From the NCBI GenBank assembly GCA_050698355.1, contig JBOHBN010000316.1, forward strand, positions 1 to 26,093: a DNA stretch of 26,093 nt, written 5' to 3'. Positions within the stretch are counted from its first letter, which is position 1. Each line of letters opens with the position of its first letter. The translations under genes and the position numbers were made by a program. Source of the DNA: JBOHBN01 sp050698355. GTDB taxonomy: Bacteria; Actinomycetota; Actinomycetes; Streptosporangiales; WHST01. Shown one piece after another: positions 1 to 7,068 of the stretch. The notes under the pieces are model-generated. The model was not told the DNA's origin. It made no database searches and saw only the letters and a list, made by a program, of their open reading frames with translations.

Positions 1-1009
1 CGTCGACGATGAAGACCTCGCCGTTCGACACGACGTAGTCCTTGTCGCGCTTGTACAGCTCCTTCGCCCGGATCGCGTTGTTCAGGAAGCTGACCAGCTG
101 GGAGTTCCCGGGCTCGTACAGGTTGTCGATGCCCAGGTGGTCCTCGACCTTCTCGACGCCGGGCTCGAGGACGCCGACGGTCTGCTTCTTCTCATCGATC
201 TCGTAGTCGTACCTGTCGCGCTCGCGCCACTCCTCGTCGTCCGTCGGCTTGAGCAGCCGGTCGGGCAGGCGGCGCATGCGCGGGACCACCTTGGCGAACT
301 CCTGGTACCACTTGGTCGGCATGTCCGCGGCCCCGCTGATGATCAGCGGGGTGCGCGCCTCGTCGATGAGGATGGAGTCGACCTCGTCCACGATGGCGAA
401 CGCGTGGCCGCGCTGCACGCAGTCGTCGAGCTGTGACGCCATGTTGTCGCGCAGGTAGTCGAACCCGAACTCGCTGTTGGTGCCGTAGGTGATGTCGGCG
501 AGGTAGGCGTCGCGCCGAGCGGCGGGTGCCATCTCCGCGAGCACGACGCCGATCTCGAGGCCGAGGAACTGGTGCACGCGGCCCATCCACTCGGCGTCGC
601 GCTTGGCCAGGTAGTCGTTGGTGGTGATGATGTGCACACCGTTGCCGGCCAGCGCATTCAGGTACGCCGCGAGCGTGGATACGAGCGTCTTGCCCTCACC
701 GGTCTTCATCTCCGCGACGTTGCCCTGGTGGAGGGCGGCGCCGCCCATGATCTGCACGTCGAAGTGCCGTTGGCCGAGGGTCCGCTTGGCCGCCTCGCGT
801 ACGGTGGCGAATGCTTCGGGCAGCAGGTCGTCGAGAGCCTCGTCGTTCTCCAGCCGCTTGCGGAAGTCGGAGGTCTGGCCGCGAAGCTCCTCGTCCGACA
901 TCTCCAGGAAGTCCTCCTCGATGGAGTTCACCTGGTCAGCGATCCGCCGGAGTCGGCGCTGCTGCTTGCCCTCGCCTACGCGGAGGACCTTGTCGATCAG
1001 TACCGGCAC
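1..1009 (-). CDS. secA: Preprotein translocase ATPase SecA, N-terminal part (runs off the left edge)
   Basis: SecA is the ATPase motor that pushes unfolded preproteins through the SecYEG channel. About 336 N-terminal residues are visible; the rest lies beyond position 1. The start is GTG at 1009 (VPVLIDKVLRVGEGK), with a GAGGAG ribosome site 9 nt upstream. The protein has the family's typical opening, then the Walker A motif MKTGEGKT near residue 100, the ITTNDYLAKRDAEWMG segment, GTNSEFGFDYLRDNM, and the DEAD-like Walker B region DEVDSILIDEARTPLIISG. These make up the first nucleotide-binding domain and the start of the preprotein cross-linking domain. The gene is divergent from the small membrane protein at 1191. 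It is almost certainly the housekeeping SecA1 rather than an accessory SecA2, but the missing C-terminus prevents a full check. Confidence 0.97.
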   Translation of the reverse strand, partial: MPVLIDKVLRVGEGKQQRRLRRIADQVNSIEEDFLEMSDEELRGQTSDFRKRLENDEALDDLLPEAFATVREAAKRTLGQRHFDVQIMGGAALHQGNVAEMKTGEGKTLVSTLAAYLNALAGNGVHIITTNDYLAKRDAEWMGRVHQFLGLEIGVVLAEMAPAARRDAYLADITYGTNSEFGFDYLRDNMASQLDDCVQRGHAFAIVDEVDSILIDEARTPLIISGAADMPTKWYQEFAKVVPRMRRLPDRLLKPTDDEEWRERDRYDYEIDEKKQTVGVLEPGVEKVEDHLGIDNLYEPGNSQLVSFLNNAIRAKELYKRDKDYVVSNGEVFIVD

Positions 1010-1041
1010 TGGAAATGACTCCTCGAGAGTTCCTGACACTG

Positions 1042-1069
1042 GGTATACGTGACCCACTCCCATGGTAAA
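1042..1069 (-). promoter_or_regulatory. Candidate secA promoter
   Basis: Read on the minus strand, TTTACC (1069-1064) and TATACC (1047-1042) are separated by 16 bases, resembling a housekeeping -35/-10 pair. Transcription would start about 25 nt before the secA GTG, leaving room for the GAGGAG ribosome site. The -10 overlaps a small imperfect palindrome (TGGGT-N7-ACCCA). This is a pattern match only. Confidence 0.35.
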
Positions 1070-1190
1070 GGGGTAAGGGGGGCGAGCCCATAGGCACTGT
1101 CGGCGCGCTTCAGCGTACCCGGCATACTGGCCCGGCGGCGTCCGACAGGATGCTCGGCGGCGGATCGATCGAAAGGCGTGGGAGCAGGCG

Positions 1191-1526
1191 ATGGCGGAGG
1201 AGGGCCACACCAGAGGGCGGCCGAGTTCGTGGGTGGCCGTCGGGATCATCCTGGCCGGGTTCGTGCTCGGCGGGGTCGCGCTCATCGTCAGCCAGTGGTG
1301 GATGTTCTGGGTGGGCGTGGGGATCGCGGTTGTCGGCGGCATCATCGCGCTTGCCGGTGACATCTTCTCCAATGTCGAGCTCGACCCCATCGTGCCCGGT
1401 GAGGAGCACGTGAGCCCGGTCAAGGGCGAGGTCACCGCGACGGCGCCGGGCGGCCTGAAAGCAGACAAGACCTCACCCGGCAACCCGGAGGGCTCGGAAG
1501 CCGCCGAGGGCCGAGCCAGCGCCTGA
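1191..1526 (+). CDS. Small two-TM membrane protein, HGxxPAAW-like family
   Basis: A 111-residue protein of unknown function. Residues 6-14 (HTRGRPSSW) resemble the HGxxPAAW signature of a small actinobacterial membrane protein family. Two hydrophobic helices follow, at about 15-33 and 37-56. After GDIFSNVELD comes a polar, probably disordered tail rich in G, S, E and K. The ATG at 1191 has GGGAG six bases upstream, which supports this start. The gene is divergent from secA and lies 93 bp before the YcaQ-like gene on the same strand. The family assignment is by motif memory; the serines in place of alanines make it a variant. Confidence 0.7.
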   Translation: MAEEGHTRGRPSSWVAVGIILAGFVLGGVALIVSQWWMFWVGVGIAVVGGIIALAGDIFSNVELDPIVPGEEHVSPVKGEVTATAPGGLKADKTSPGNPEGSEAAEGRASA

Positions 1527-1619
1527 GCCGCCCGACGGATCGACGCCTGCCTGAGTGTCAGTAGCTGGTCGTAGCCTGCCTCGCGTGACTGCCACCGCCG
1601 CCGCTGCCGTGCCCCGCCC

Positions 1620-2765
1620 GTGACCTTCCTGAGCGCCACCGACGCGCGCCGGCTGGCGCTGCGCGCGCAGGGGCTGCTCGGACCGCGGGATCGCGCAGGC
1701 GGCACCGCAGGGGTACTGCGCCGGTTGGGTGCGGTGCAGCTGGACACCATCTCCGTGCTCGCCCGCTCGCATGAGCTCGTTGCGTACGCGCGGCTGGGCG
1801 CGGTCGGGCGCAAGCGGGTGGAGCGGTCCTACTGGACCCGCCCGGCAGCCACCTTCGAGTACTGGTCGCATGCAGCGTGCATCCTGCCGATCGGTTCCTG
1901 GCCGGCGTACGCGTTCCGTCGGCGCGCGCGCCGACGGAAGGGCCAGCGCTGGCACCAGGTCTCGCGGCAGGCGTGCCGTGAGGTGCACGCGCAGCTGCGC
2001 GGGGAGGGAGCGCTGACCGCCTCCGACCTCGGCGGCGCGAAGAACGGCGGGCCGTGGTGGGACTGGTCGGAGGTGAAGATCGCCGTCGAGTGGCTGCTGG
2101 ACGTCGGTGAGGTCGCCTGCGTGGAGCGTCGTGGCTGGAAGCGGGTGTACGACCTGCCCGAGCGCGCGGTACCGGCGGAGCTGCTCCGCGATGACCTGGA
2201 AGACGACGCGTGCCTGCGCGAGCTGCTCGGCCGGGCGGGGAGCGCGCTCGGCGTGGCCACCCGCGCAGACCTCGCCGACTACATCCGGGTGACGACCGAC
2301 CAGGTCGACCGGCTCGCACCGGACGCGGGCCTGGTCCCGGTGACGGTCGACGGTTGGCGCGGCACCGCCTGGGCCGACCCGGAGGCACTGGCGACGCCGG
2401 TGACCGGACGCTGCCGTACGACCTTGCTGTCCCCGTTCGACTCGCTGGTGTGGGACCGGCGGCGCACCGAGCGGGTGTTCGGCTTCACTCACCGGCTGGA
2501 GGCGTACGTGCCGCGGCCGAAGCGCGTACACGGCTACTACGCGATGCCGTTGCTCGCCGGGGGCGAGTTGCTGGGCCGCGTCGACCCGGCGCGGGAGGGA
2601 GCGACGCTGGTTGCCCGCCAGGTGTCACTGACCAGGGGCTCGGCCGTGCGGCCGATGGCCACCGCGCTGCGGGAGGCCGCGCGGTGGGTGGGGTGCAGCG
2701 CGGTGCGCGTCGAGCGGGTGTTCCCGGAACGCCTGGCGCCGGCATTGTCCGCAGCGGTCTCCTAG
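1620..2765 (+). CDS. Winged-helix protein of the YcaQ/AlkZ (HTH_42) family, putative DNA glycosylase
   Basis: A 381-residue protein whose layout matches the YcaQ/AlkZ family, which includes monofunctional glycosylases that unhook interstrand crosslinks or remove bulky alkylated bases. The family's Q-hydrophobic-(D/Q) catalytic motif is seen as QLD at residues 40-42 in AVQLDTISVLARSHELVAYAR. Further family features are the RSYWTRPAATFEYWSHAACILP segment (about 89-110) and, near the C-terminus, LLSPFDSLVWDRRRTERVFGF and a VHGYYAMPLLAGGELLGRVDP-like stretch. The QxD form is closer to YcaQ than to the AlkZ (QxQ) subgroup. The start is GTG at 1620; no clear ribosome site is seen and the upstream frame offers no better one. 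It is followed after 19 bp by the DUF72 gene, so the two may be transcribed together. Substrate is unknown. Confidence 0.85.
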   Translation: MTFLSATDARRLALRAQGLLGPRDRAGGTAGVLRRLGAVQLDTISVLARSHELVAYARLGAVGRKRVERSYWTRPAATFEYWSHAACILPIGSWPAYAFRRRARRRKGQRWHQVSRQACREVHAQLRGEGALTASDLGGAKNGGPWWDWSEVKIAVEWLLDVGEVACVERRGWKRVYDLPERAVPAELLRDDLEDDACLRELLGRAGSALGVATRADLADYIRVTTDQVDRLAPDAGLVPVTVDGWRGTAWADPEALATPVTGRCRTTLLSPFDSLVWDRRRTERVFGFTHRLEAYVPRPKRVHGYYAMPLLAGGELLGRVDPAREGATLVARQVSLTRGSAVRPMATALREAARWVGCSAVRVERVFPERLAPALSAAVS

Positions 2766-2772
2766 GTACTGG

Positions 2773-2787
2773 TATACAGGCTGGGTG
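2773..2787 (+). promoter_or_regulatory. Candidate -10 box placing transcription start at the DUF72 GTG (possible leaderless mRNA)
   Basis: TATACA at 2773-2778 ends six bases before the GTG at 2785. That spacing would put the first transcribed base at the start codon, a common actinobacterial leaderless arrangement. No good -35 lies at the normal distance, and no ribosome site precedes the GTG. Weak inference. Confidence 0.25.
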
Positions 2788-3525
2788 CCGGTACGGATCG
2801 GGACGTCGGGTTGGCAGTACACCGACTGGCGAGACGTGCTGTATCCGCCCGGGCTACCGCAGCGGTTGTGGCTCGAGCGGTACACCGAGTGGTTCTCGAC
2901 GGTGGAGAGCAACAACGCGTTCTACCGCCTGCCCAGTGTCGACCAGTTCGTGCGGTGGCGGGAGCGGACACCGCCGGGCTTCGTGATGGCGGTCAAGGCC
3001 AGCAGGTTCCTGACGCATGTGAAGCGGCTACGCGATCCGGAGGAACCGGTCGACCGGCTGCTACAGGCGGTCGACGGGCTCGGTGATCGTCTCGGGCCGA
3101 TCCTGCTGCAACTACCCCCGACCCTGCAGGTCGATCTCGACCGGCTGGATCGCTGCCTGCGCTGCTTCCCACCGCAGGTACGCGTCGCCGTGGAACCGCG
3201 GCACCGATCGTGGTGGTTCTCCGAGACCCGCGCGCTGCTCACCGAGCGTGGTGCCACGCTGTGCTGGTCAGACCGACTCGGGCGGCCACAGTCCCCGCTG
3301 TGGCGTACCGCGGACTGGGGATACGTTCGCTTCCACCAGGGCCGGGCGAAGCCGCTGCCCGGCTACGGTGACGCGGCGCTTCGCTCCTGGCTGGGCCGGG
3401 TCGAAGGCGCCTGGAGCCGGGAGCAGGACGTCTTCGCCTACTTCAACAACGACCCCGGCGGCGCCGCGGTGCGCAACGCTCTCCGGTTCGGCGAGCTGGC
3501 CAGCCGAGCCAGCCGGAGTGACTGA
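2785..3525 (+). CDS. DUF72 (YecE-like) family protein
   Basis: A 246-residue protein of the DUF72 family, which adopts a TIM-barrel-like fold and has no established biochemical role. Recognisable blocks are the N-terminal RIGTSGWQYTDWRDVLYPPG (residues 4-23), ESNNAFYRLP (41-50), FVMAVKASRFLTHVKRL (67-83), LGPILLQLPPT, VAVEPRHRSWW, and the C-terminal DVFAYFNNDPGGAAVRNA. Length is normal for the family. Translation begins at GTG 2785, immediately before the conserved first strand. It follows the YcaQ-like gene and converges on the response regulator gene with only 25 bp between the stop codons and no obvious terminator. Confidence 0.93.
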   Translation: MPVRIGTSGWQYTDWRDVLYPPGLPQRLWLERYTEWFSTVESNNAFYRLPSVDQFVRWRERTPPGFVMAVKASRFLTHVKRLRDPEEPVDRLLQAVDGLGDRLGPILLQLPPTLQVDLDRLDRCLRCFPPQVRVAVEPRHRSWWFSETRALLTERGATLCWSDRLGRPQSPLWRTADWGYVRFHQGRAKPLPGYGDAALRSWLGRVEGAWSREQDVFAYFNNDPGGAAVRNALRFGELASRASRSD

Positions 3526-3550
3526 CCGTACCGGACTGCGCACAGCCGGC

Positions 3551-4276
3551 TCAGATCTCGTCGAACAGCTTCTCCCGAACGGCGTACATCGCGGCCTGCA
3601 TCCGGGAGTGCAGCTGCAGCTTCTCCAGGATGTTGCGCACGTGGTTCTTCACTGTGTTGTCGGAGATGCACAGCTCCTCGGCGATGTCCCTGTTCGCGAG
3701 GCCGCGGGCGACCAGCTGCAGCACCTCCATCTCCCGGCCGGTCAGCCGAGGAGCGGGGACCGTGCGGTCCTTCCGCTTCGCGATCGTTGCGAACTCCGAG
3801 AGGAGCTTGGACGCCATCGACGGGGGGATCAGGGACTGGCCCTCGTACACGGCGCGTACAGACGCCGCGACCTCGTCGACCGGGATCGACTTGAGCAGGT
3901 AGCCCGACGCCCCCGCCTTGACGGCCTCGAAGAGATCCTCCTCCTCGTCACTCACGGTGAGGATGACGATCTTCGCCGTGGGCACGTCGGCCCGGATCGC
4001 CGAGCACGCGTCGATGCCGTGCCGACGCGGCATCCGCACGTCCAACAGCACCACGTCGGGCACGAGCTGCGTGGCCATCCGCGCTGCCTCTGCCCCGTCA
4101 CTGGCTTCGCCGACGACCTCGATGTCGGTCTCCTGCTGGAGGATCAGCTCGAGCCCGCGGCGGAACAAACCATGATCGTCGACGAGGAGCACTCGGATCT
4201 GCGCTGCCCGCGGCTCCAACTCGACCGTGCCGGCACGCGCCGACGAGAGATTCTCCATCACCGTCTGTCCTGCCAC
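3551..4276 (-). CDS. NarL/LuxR-family response regulator (orphan)
   Basis: A 241-residue two-domain transcription factor. After about 27 extra N-terminal residues comes a receiver domain (28-145) with acidic pair D33/D34, phospho-acceptor D79 (VVLLDVRMP), T107 and K129. After a linker comes a LuxR-type helix-turn-helix (about 175-240: LTGREMEVLQLVARGLANRDIAEELCIS, then DNTVKNHVRNILEKL). The GTG at 4276 has a G-rich ribosome site eight bases upstream; ATG at 4258 is an alternative. It lies 26 bp downstream of hpf on the same strand, so the two are probably cotranscribed. No histidine kinase gene is adjacent. The all-intact phosphorylation pocket suggests normal phospho-control by a kinase elsewhere. 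Target genes are unknown. Confidence 0.92.
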   Translation of the reverse strand: MAGQTVMENLSSARAGTVELEPRAAQIRVLLVDDHGLFRRGLELILQQETDIEVVGEASDGAEAARMATQLVPDVVLLDVRMPRRHGIDACSAIRADVPTAKIVILTVSDEEEDLFEAVKAGASGYLLKSIPVDEVAASVRAVYEGQSLIPPSMASKLLSEFATIAKRKDRTVPAPRLTGREMEVLQLVARGLANRDIAEELCISDNTVKNHVRNILEKLQLHSRMQAAMYAVREKLFDEI

Positions 4277-4302
4277 GCTCTACCCCCCGACCGATGGCTC
4301 GT

Positions 4303-5004
4303 CTAGCCCTTGTTTACGTGGTTGACGCTTGCCTCCTCCAATCGGATGACACCGTAATCGTATCCGTGTCTCCGGTACACCACACTGGCCTGATCTGTGG
4401 CGGTATCGCGGAACAGGTAGAAGTCGTGACCGACCAGTTCCATCGCCAGCAACGCCTCGTCGAGCGACATCGGCCCGGCCTTGTGCGTCTTCTCCCGGAC
4501 GACGAGCGGGCCGTCACCTTCCATCTCGATCGGGACGACCGGCCCCTCCTGGTTGTCGACGACGGTCGCCTTCTGCTCGGCGACCTCGGACTGGGCCGCC
4601 GGCTCGGCCCGGCCGCCCGTACCGTCCGCCGAGCGCGACACGAGCTCGGCGGCGAGCGGTGCGGTGGCCTCCGCCACCGACACCGGCGCACGCGAGCCCC
4701 GGTGGATCTTGCGCTTGTCCTTGAGCTTGCGCAGACGCGCTTCCAGCTTCCCCCAGGCCCCGTCGAGTGCGGCGTACGGGTCCTGCGCGCACGCCTCGGC
4801 GCGCACTACCGGCCCGCCCGAGCGCACCGTGATCTGCACCCGGTCGCTGGTCTCGGGCTGGCGCGGGTTGCGCTCCTTGCACACCTCCACGTCGATCCCG
4901 ATGATCCGGTCGTTCAACCGCTCGACCTTCGCCAGCTTGTCGTGCACGTGGTTGCGGAAGCGCTCGGGCACCTTCGTCCGGTGCCCCTTGACAACGATCT
5001 GCAC
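4303..5004 (-). CDS. hpf: Ribosome hibernation promoting factor, long form
   Basis: A 233-residue long HPF, which binds the 30S decoding region and pairs 70S ribosomes into inactive 100S dimers in stationary phase or stress. Residues 1-100 form the S30AE/YfiA domain (IVVKGHRTKVPERFRNHVHDKL, then VQITVRSGGPVVRAEACAQDPYAALDGAWGKLEAR). A variable acidic and alanine-rich linker (about 105-155) precedes the C-terminal dimerisation domain (157-233: VVPIEMEGDGPLVVREKTH, FYLFRDTATDQASVVYRRHGYDYGVIRLEE). GTG at 5004 is chosen because the family begins here and AAAGGGGGA lies seven bases upstream. The open frame continues to 5349, but that extension is not family-like. The response regulator gene follows after 26 bp. 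Confidence 0.95.
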   Translation of the reverse strand: MQIVVKGHRTKVPERFRNHVHDKLAKVERLNDRIIGIDVEVCKERNPRQPETSDRVQITVRSGGPVVRAEACAQDPYAALDGAWGKLEARLRKLKDKRKIHRGSRAPVSVAEATAPLAAELVSRSADGTGGRAEPAAQSEVAEQKATVVDNQEGPVVPIEMEGDGPLVVREKTHKAGPMSLDEALLAMELVGHDFYLFRDTATDQASVVYRRHGYDYGVIRLEEASVNHVNKG

Positions 5005-5503
5005 GGAAGTTCCCCCTTTGTCAGACTGCTGAGGCGACGTCCTTCGAACGTGTCGTGGAACCCGTCCCGGGTGACTACCCGGAACCGACGGGCGCCGAAC
5101 ACCGCCGGTGTGTGATTCGCGAGCGGGGAGCTGACCGGGGGTACGGCATCGCCGGACCCGCGGGTGGTCTGCGCCATGCGACCACCTCCCGCTGACGTAC
5201 GACCTCGAAACGCCCTCATGCCGAACGCTAACCGAGTCCGGGCGCGCTGTCAGCGGCGCATTTCCGGTCGCCCGCTCCTCCGGGGTTCCGGACGGCCCGG
5301 CAACCGGGTCCCGAGCGGGGTGGTGGGCGTGGTGGCGAGCGGATACCACACCGGCAGCCCACTCCCCGCGACGAGTACCTACTTCCCACGGCCTGCAGGC
5401 AATGATCGTGGGAAAGGTACCCGTTGCCCGCCACGGGTAGGCTACCCACGATCATGAGCGGCCCCAAGCCGCCAGCCGCTCAGCTGCCACCTCCGCCCGG
5501 GCC
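5005..5503 (-). promoter_or_regulatory. hpf-comF intergenic region (about 500 bp), hpf leader and inverted-repeat cluster
   Basis: No credible gene is seen. A longer open frame upstream of hpf crosses part of it, but its Arg/Pro/His-rich sequence resembles no protein. The comF-proximal 75 bp (5383-5455) carry three copies of CCCACG or its complement, in overlapping inverted repeats described separately. The rest presumably holds the hpf promoter and a leader of a few hundred bases. A weak minus-strand candidate is TTGCCT (about 5400) followed by a TAGGTA-like -10; I would not rely on it. Confidence 0.5.
5383..5455. repeat. Overlapping inverted repeats downstream of comF and upstream of hpf
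   Basis: ATGATCGTGGG (5402-5412) pairs perfectly with CCCACGATCAT (5445-5455), an 11-bp stem around 32 bases. The same CGTGGGAA core (5407-5414) can instead pair with TTCCCACG (5383-5390), which encloses the perfect palindrome GCCTGCAGGC (5391-5400). The two stems share bases and are therefore mutually exclusive. Possible roles are a comF terminator, an attenuator in the hpf leader, or a repeated operator. Confidence 0.6.
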
Positions 5504-6211
5504 TCAGCTGCCGCGTCCGGCCCGCGCCGTGGCGGCCACCACCGCGGCGCCCGCGACGATGGCCCCGGCGGCGCGTAGGGCACGGGCCGCCTCGGTGAGC
5601 GTCGCCCCAGTCGTGACGACATCGTCGACGACCAGCACTTGCCTTCCCCCGAGCAGCCCGCGCGCCCACCGCCGCACGGCGAACGCTCCGGAGAGGTTGG
5701 CCGAACGCGCCGCCGCGTCCAGTCCCGCCTGGTCGGCCACCCGCCGGGTGTGGTCGAGCACCGTCGCGTACCGCGCCGCGAGCCCGGCCGCGCGCATCTC
5801 CCCCACCGCGGCCGACAGCATCCGAAGGACGGGATCGTACCCGCGCTGCGCGGTCCGCCTCCTGGTCGAGGGCACCGGCACGAGCAGCAACTCCGCACCC
5901 GGCGGGGCGTGCGCGGCCGCCGCGCCCACGGACCGGGCGAGCGCGCTGCCGAGCGCGTCCGCCAGCGCCACGCGCCCGCGCTCCTTGTACGCGATGACCG
6001 CGGCCCGCACCGGCCCCTCGTAGGCGGCGACCGCCCACACCGGGGGAAGCCCGCGGGGCGCCGGCGTGGGCGTGCACCGCCGCACGACACCGGACAGCCG
6101 GCCGGCGCAGGCGTCGCACAAGCGGCCGGGCATGCGTGTGCAGCCGGCGCACCACTCCGGCAGGACCAGATCGAGCAGGGCGCCCAGCAGTGGGCGCAGG
6201 AACGCGTTCAT
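5504..6211 (-). CDS. ComF-family phosphoribosyltransferase-like protein
   Basis: A 235-residue ComF/GntX-family protein. Family members are linked to DNA uptake in competent bacteria, but in actinobacteria the role is unproven. The N-terminus carries a four-cysteine zinc-binding motif (C21, C24, C32, C35 in CAGCTRMPGRLCDAC). The core shows AYKERGR (75-81), LLVPVPSTRRRTAQRGYDPV (109-128) and the type I phosphoribosyltransferase PRPP loop VLVVDDVVTTGATLTEA (192-208). The start is ATG at 6211, exactly where the family begins; the open frame upstream overlaps the lysE-like gene in another frame and is spurious. It sits between lpqB/lysE and hpf, an arrangement typical of actinobacterial mtrAB-lpqB neighbourhoods. 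Confidence 0.93.
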   Translation of the reverse strand: MNAFLRPLLGALLDLVLPEWCAGCTRMPGRLCDACAGRLSGVVRRCTPTPAPRGLPPVWAVAAYEGPVRAAVIAYKERGRVALADALGSALARSVGAAAAHAPPGAELLLVPVPSTRRRTAQRGYDPVLRMLSAAVGEMRAAGLAARYATVLDHTRRVADQAGLDAAARSANLSGAFAVRRWARGLLGGRQVLVVDDVVTTGATLTEAARALRAAGAIVAGAAVVAATARAGRGS

Positions 6212-6318
6212 GCCCTGGTATCGACGCGAGGGCAGGGCGTCCGCAGGGTCAGCGCAAATCTGTGGATACGGGCGCGCCGGCCCTGCCCACCTACCGGTTG
6301 TTGCGCGCCACCTGCGGG

Positions 6319-6963
6319 TCAGGCATGCTCGGTCGCCAACCGGACACCGAAGCCGGTCAGCACTGTGGCCGTCGCGCCGTCGAGCGCGCGGCGCACCCGC
6401 CGCCGCGCGAGCCAGCGCCGTGCGCGGTGCATCAAGGTCACGAGTACCAGGAGGTACGAGAGGCTCAGCGTCGCGTGGCTGAGCGCGAGGACGAGCAGGA
6501 CGCCAACTCCGGCACCCGGCGTGAGGAACTGGGGCAGCACAGCCAGGTAGAACGCGAGGACCTTCGGGTTGGTGATGTTGGACAGGAATCCCTGGCGCCA
6601 TCCGGTGAGGGCCGCCGCCCGGCCGGCGCGGCCTTCCCTGGCATCCGGTCCGGCATCCAGCGGCGGGTACGTCCCGCGTATCGCCGACCGCAGCGCCTGC
6701 ACCGCCAGATAGAACAGGTACGCCACACCGGCCCACTTGATCGCCTCGAACAGCGGCTGCACCCGTACGATCACCGCGCCGAGGCCCGCGGCGGCCACGG
6801 TGCCCTGCACGCTGTTGGAACACGCCACGCCGACGGCGCTCCACCACCCGCGCTGCCGGCCGGCGGCGAGCGTGTTCCTGGTCACGACCGCGAAGTCCTG
6901 CCCCGGCACCAGGACAAGCGCGATCGCGAGGACCAGGAAGGAGCCGTACGCAGACCACGTCAC
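6319..6963 (-). CDS. LysE/RhtB-family amino-acid or metabolite exporter
   Basis: A 214-residue integral membrane protein with five to six predicted helices, the usual size for LysE/RhtB exporters that expel amino acids or derivatives using the proton gradient. Diagnostic blocks are the N-terminal LALVLVPGQDFAVVTRNTLAAGRQRGWWSAVGVACSN-like stretch (about residues 14-50), the IKWAGVAYLFYLAVQALRS helix and GFLSNITNPKVLAFYLAVLPQF (about 124-145). The substrate cannot be deduced. The start is GTG at 6963. A TACGCT box (6976-6971) lies seven bases before it, so the mRNA could be leaderless. The gene lies between lpqB and comF on the same strand, separated from lpqB by a strong hairpin. Confidence 0.9.
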   Translation of the reverse strand: MTWSAYGSFLVLAIALVLVPGQDFAVVTRNTLAAGRQRGWWSAVGVACSNSVQGTVAAAGLGAVIVRVQPLFEAIKWAGVAYLFYLAVQALRSAIRGTYPPLDAGPDAREGRAGRAAALTGWRQGFLSNITNPKVLAFYLAVLPQFLTPGAGVGVLLVLALSHATLSLSYLLVLVTLMHRARRWLARRRVRRALDGATATVLTGFGVRLATEHA

Positions 6964-6988
6964 GCGGTCGAGCGTACTGCGCCGACCC

Positions 6989-7044
6989 CGGTGATCATGA
7001 AAGATACTCGTAGGTATAGCTACGACGACCTTTCATGATCACCG
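6989..7044. repeat. 15-bp perfect inverted repeat between lpqB and the LysE-like gene
   Basis: CGGTGATCATGAAAG (6989-7003) and CTTTCATGATCACCG (7030-7044) are exact complements. The 26-base loop contains a smaller nested stem, CGTAG (7009-7013) with CTACG (7020-7024). It begins 25 bp beyond the lpqB stop in the direction of transcription. It may terminate the mtrAB-lpqB transcript, although no U-run follows. It may also be one copy of a dispersed palindromic repeat. Confidence 0.75.
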
Positions 7045-7068
7045 TGTCAGGTCACGGCCACCGGAGGT

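Noticed and set aside
1473..2531. 352-codon minus-strand open frame opposite the YcaQ-like gene
   Set aside because: Pro/Arg/Ala-rich shadow without motifs; overlaps a clear plus-strand family member.
5005..5349. Upstream extension of the hpf frame to 5349
   Set aside because: Not HPF-like; the GTG at 5004 has a good ribosome site and begins exactly at the S30AE domain.
6230..6288. 9-bp inverted repeat GGGCAGGGC/GCCCTGCCC between the LysE-like and comF genes
   Set aside because: GC-only short arms around 41 bases are common by chance in this composition; at most a weak terminator.
6212..6958. Upstream extension of the ComF frame to 6958
   Set aside because: It overlaps the LysE-like gene in another frame and has no family resemblance; the ComF family begins at ATG 6211.
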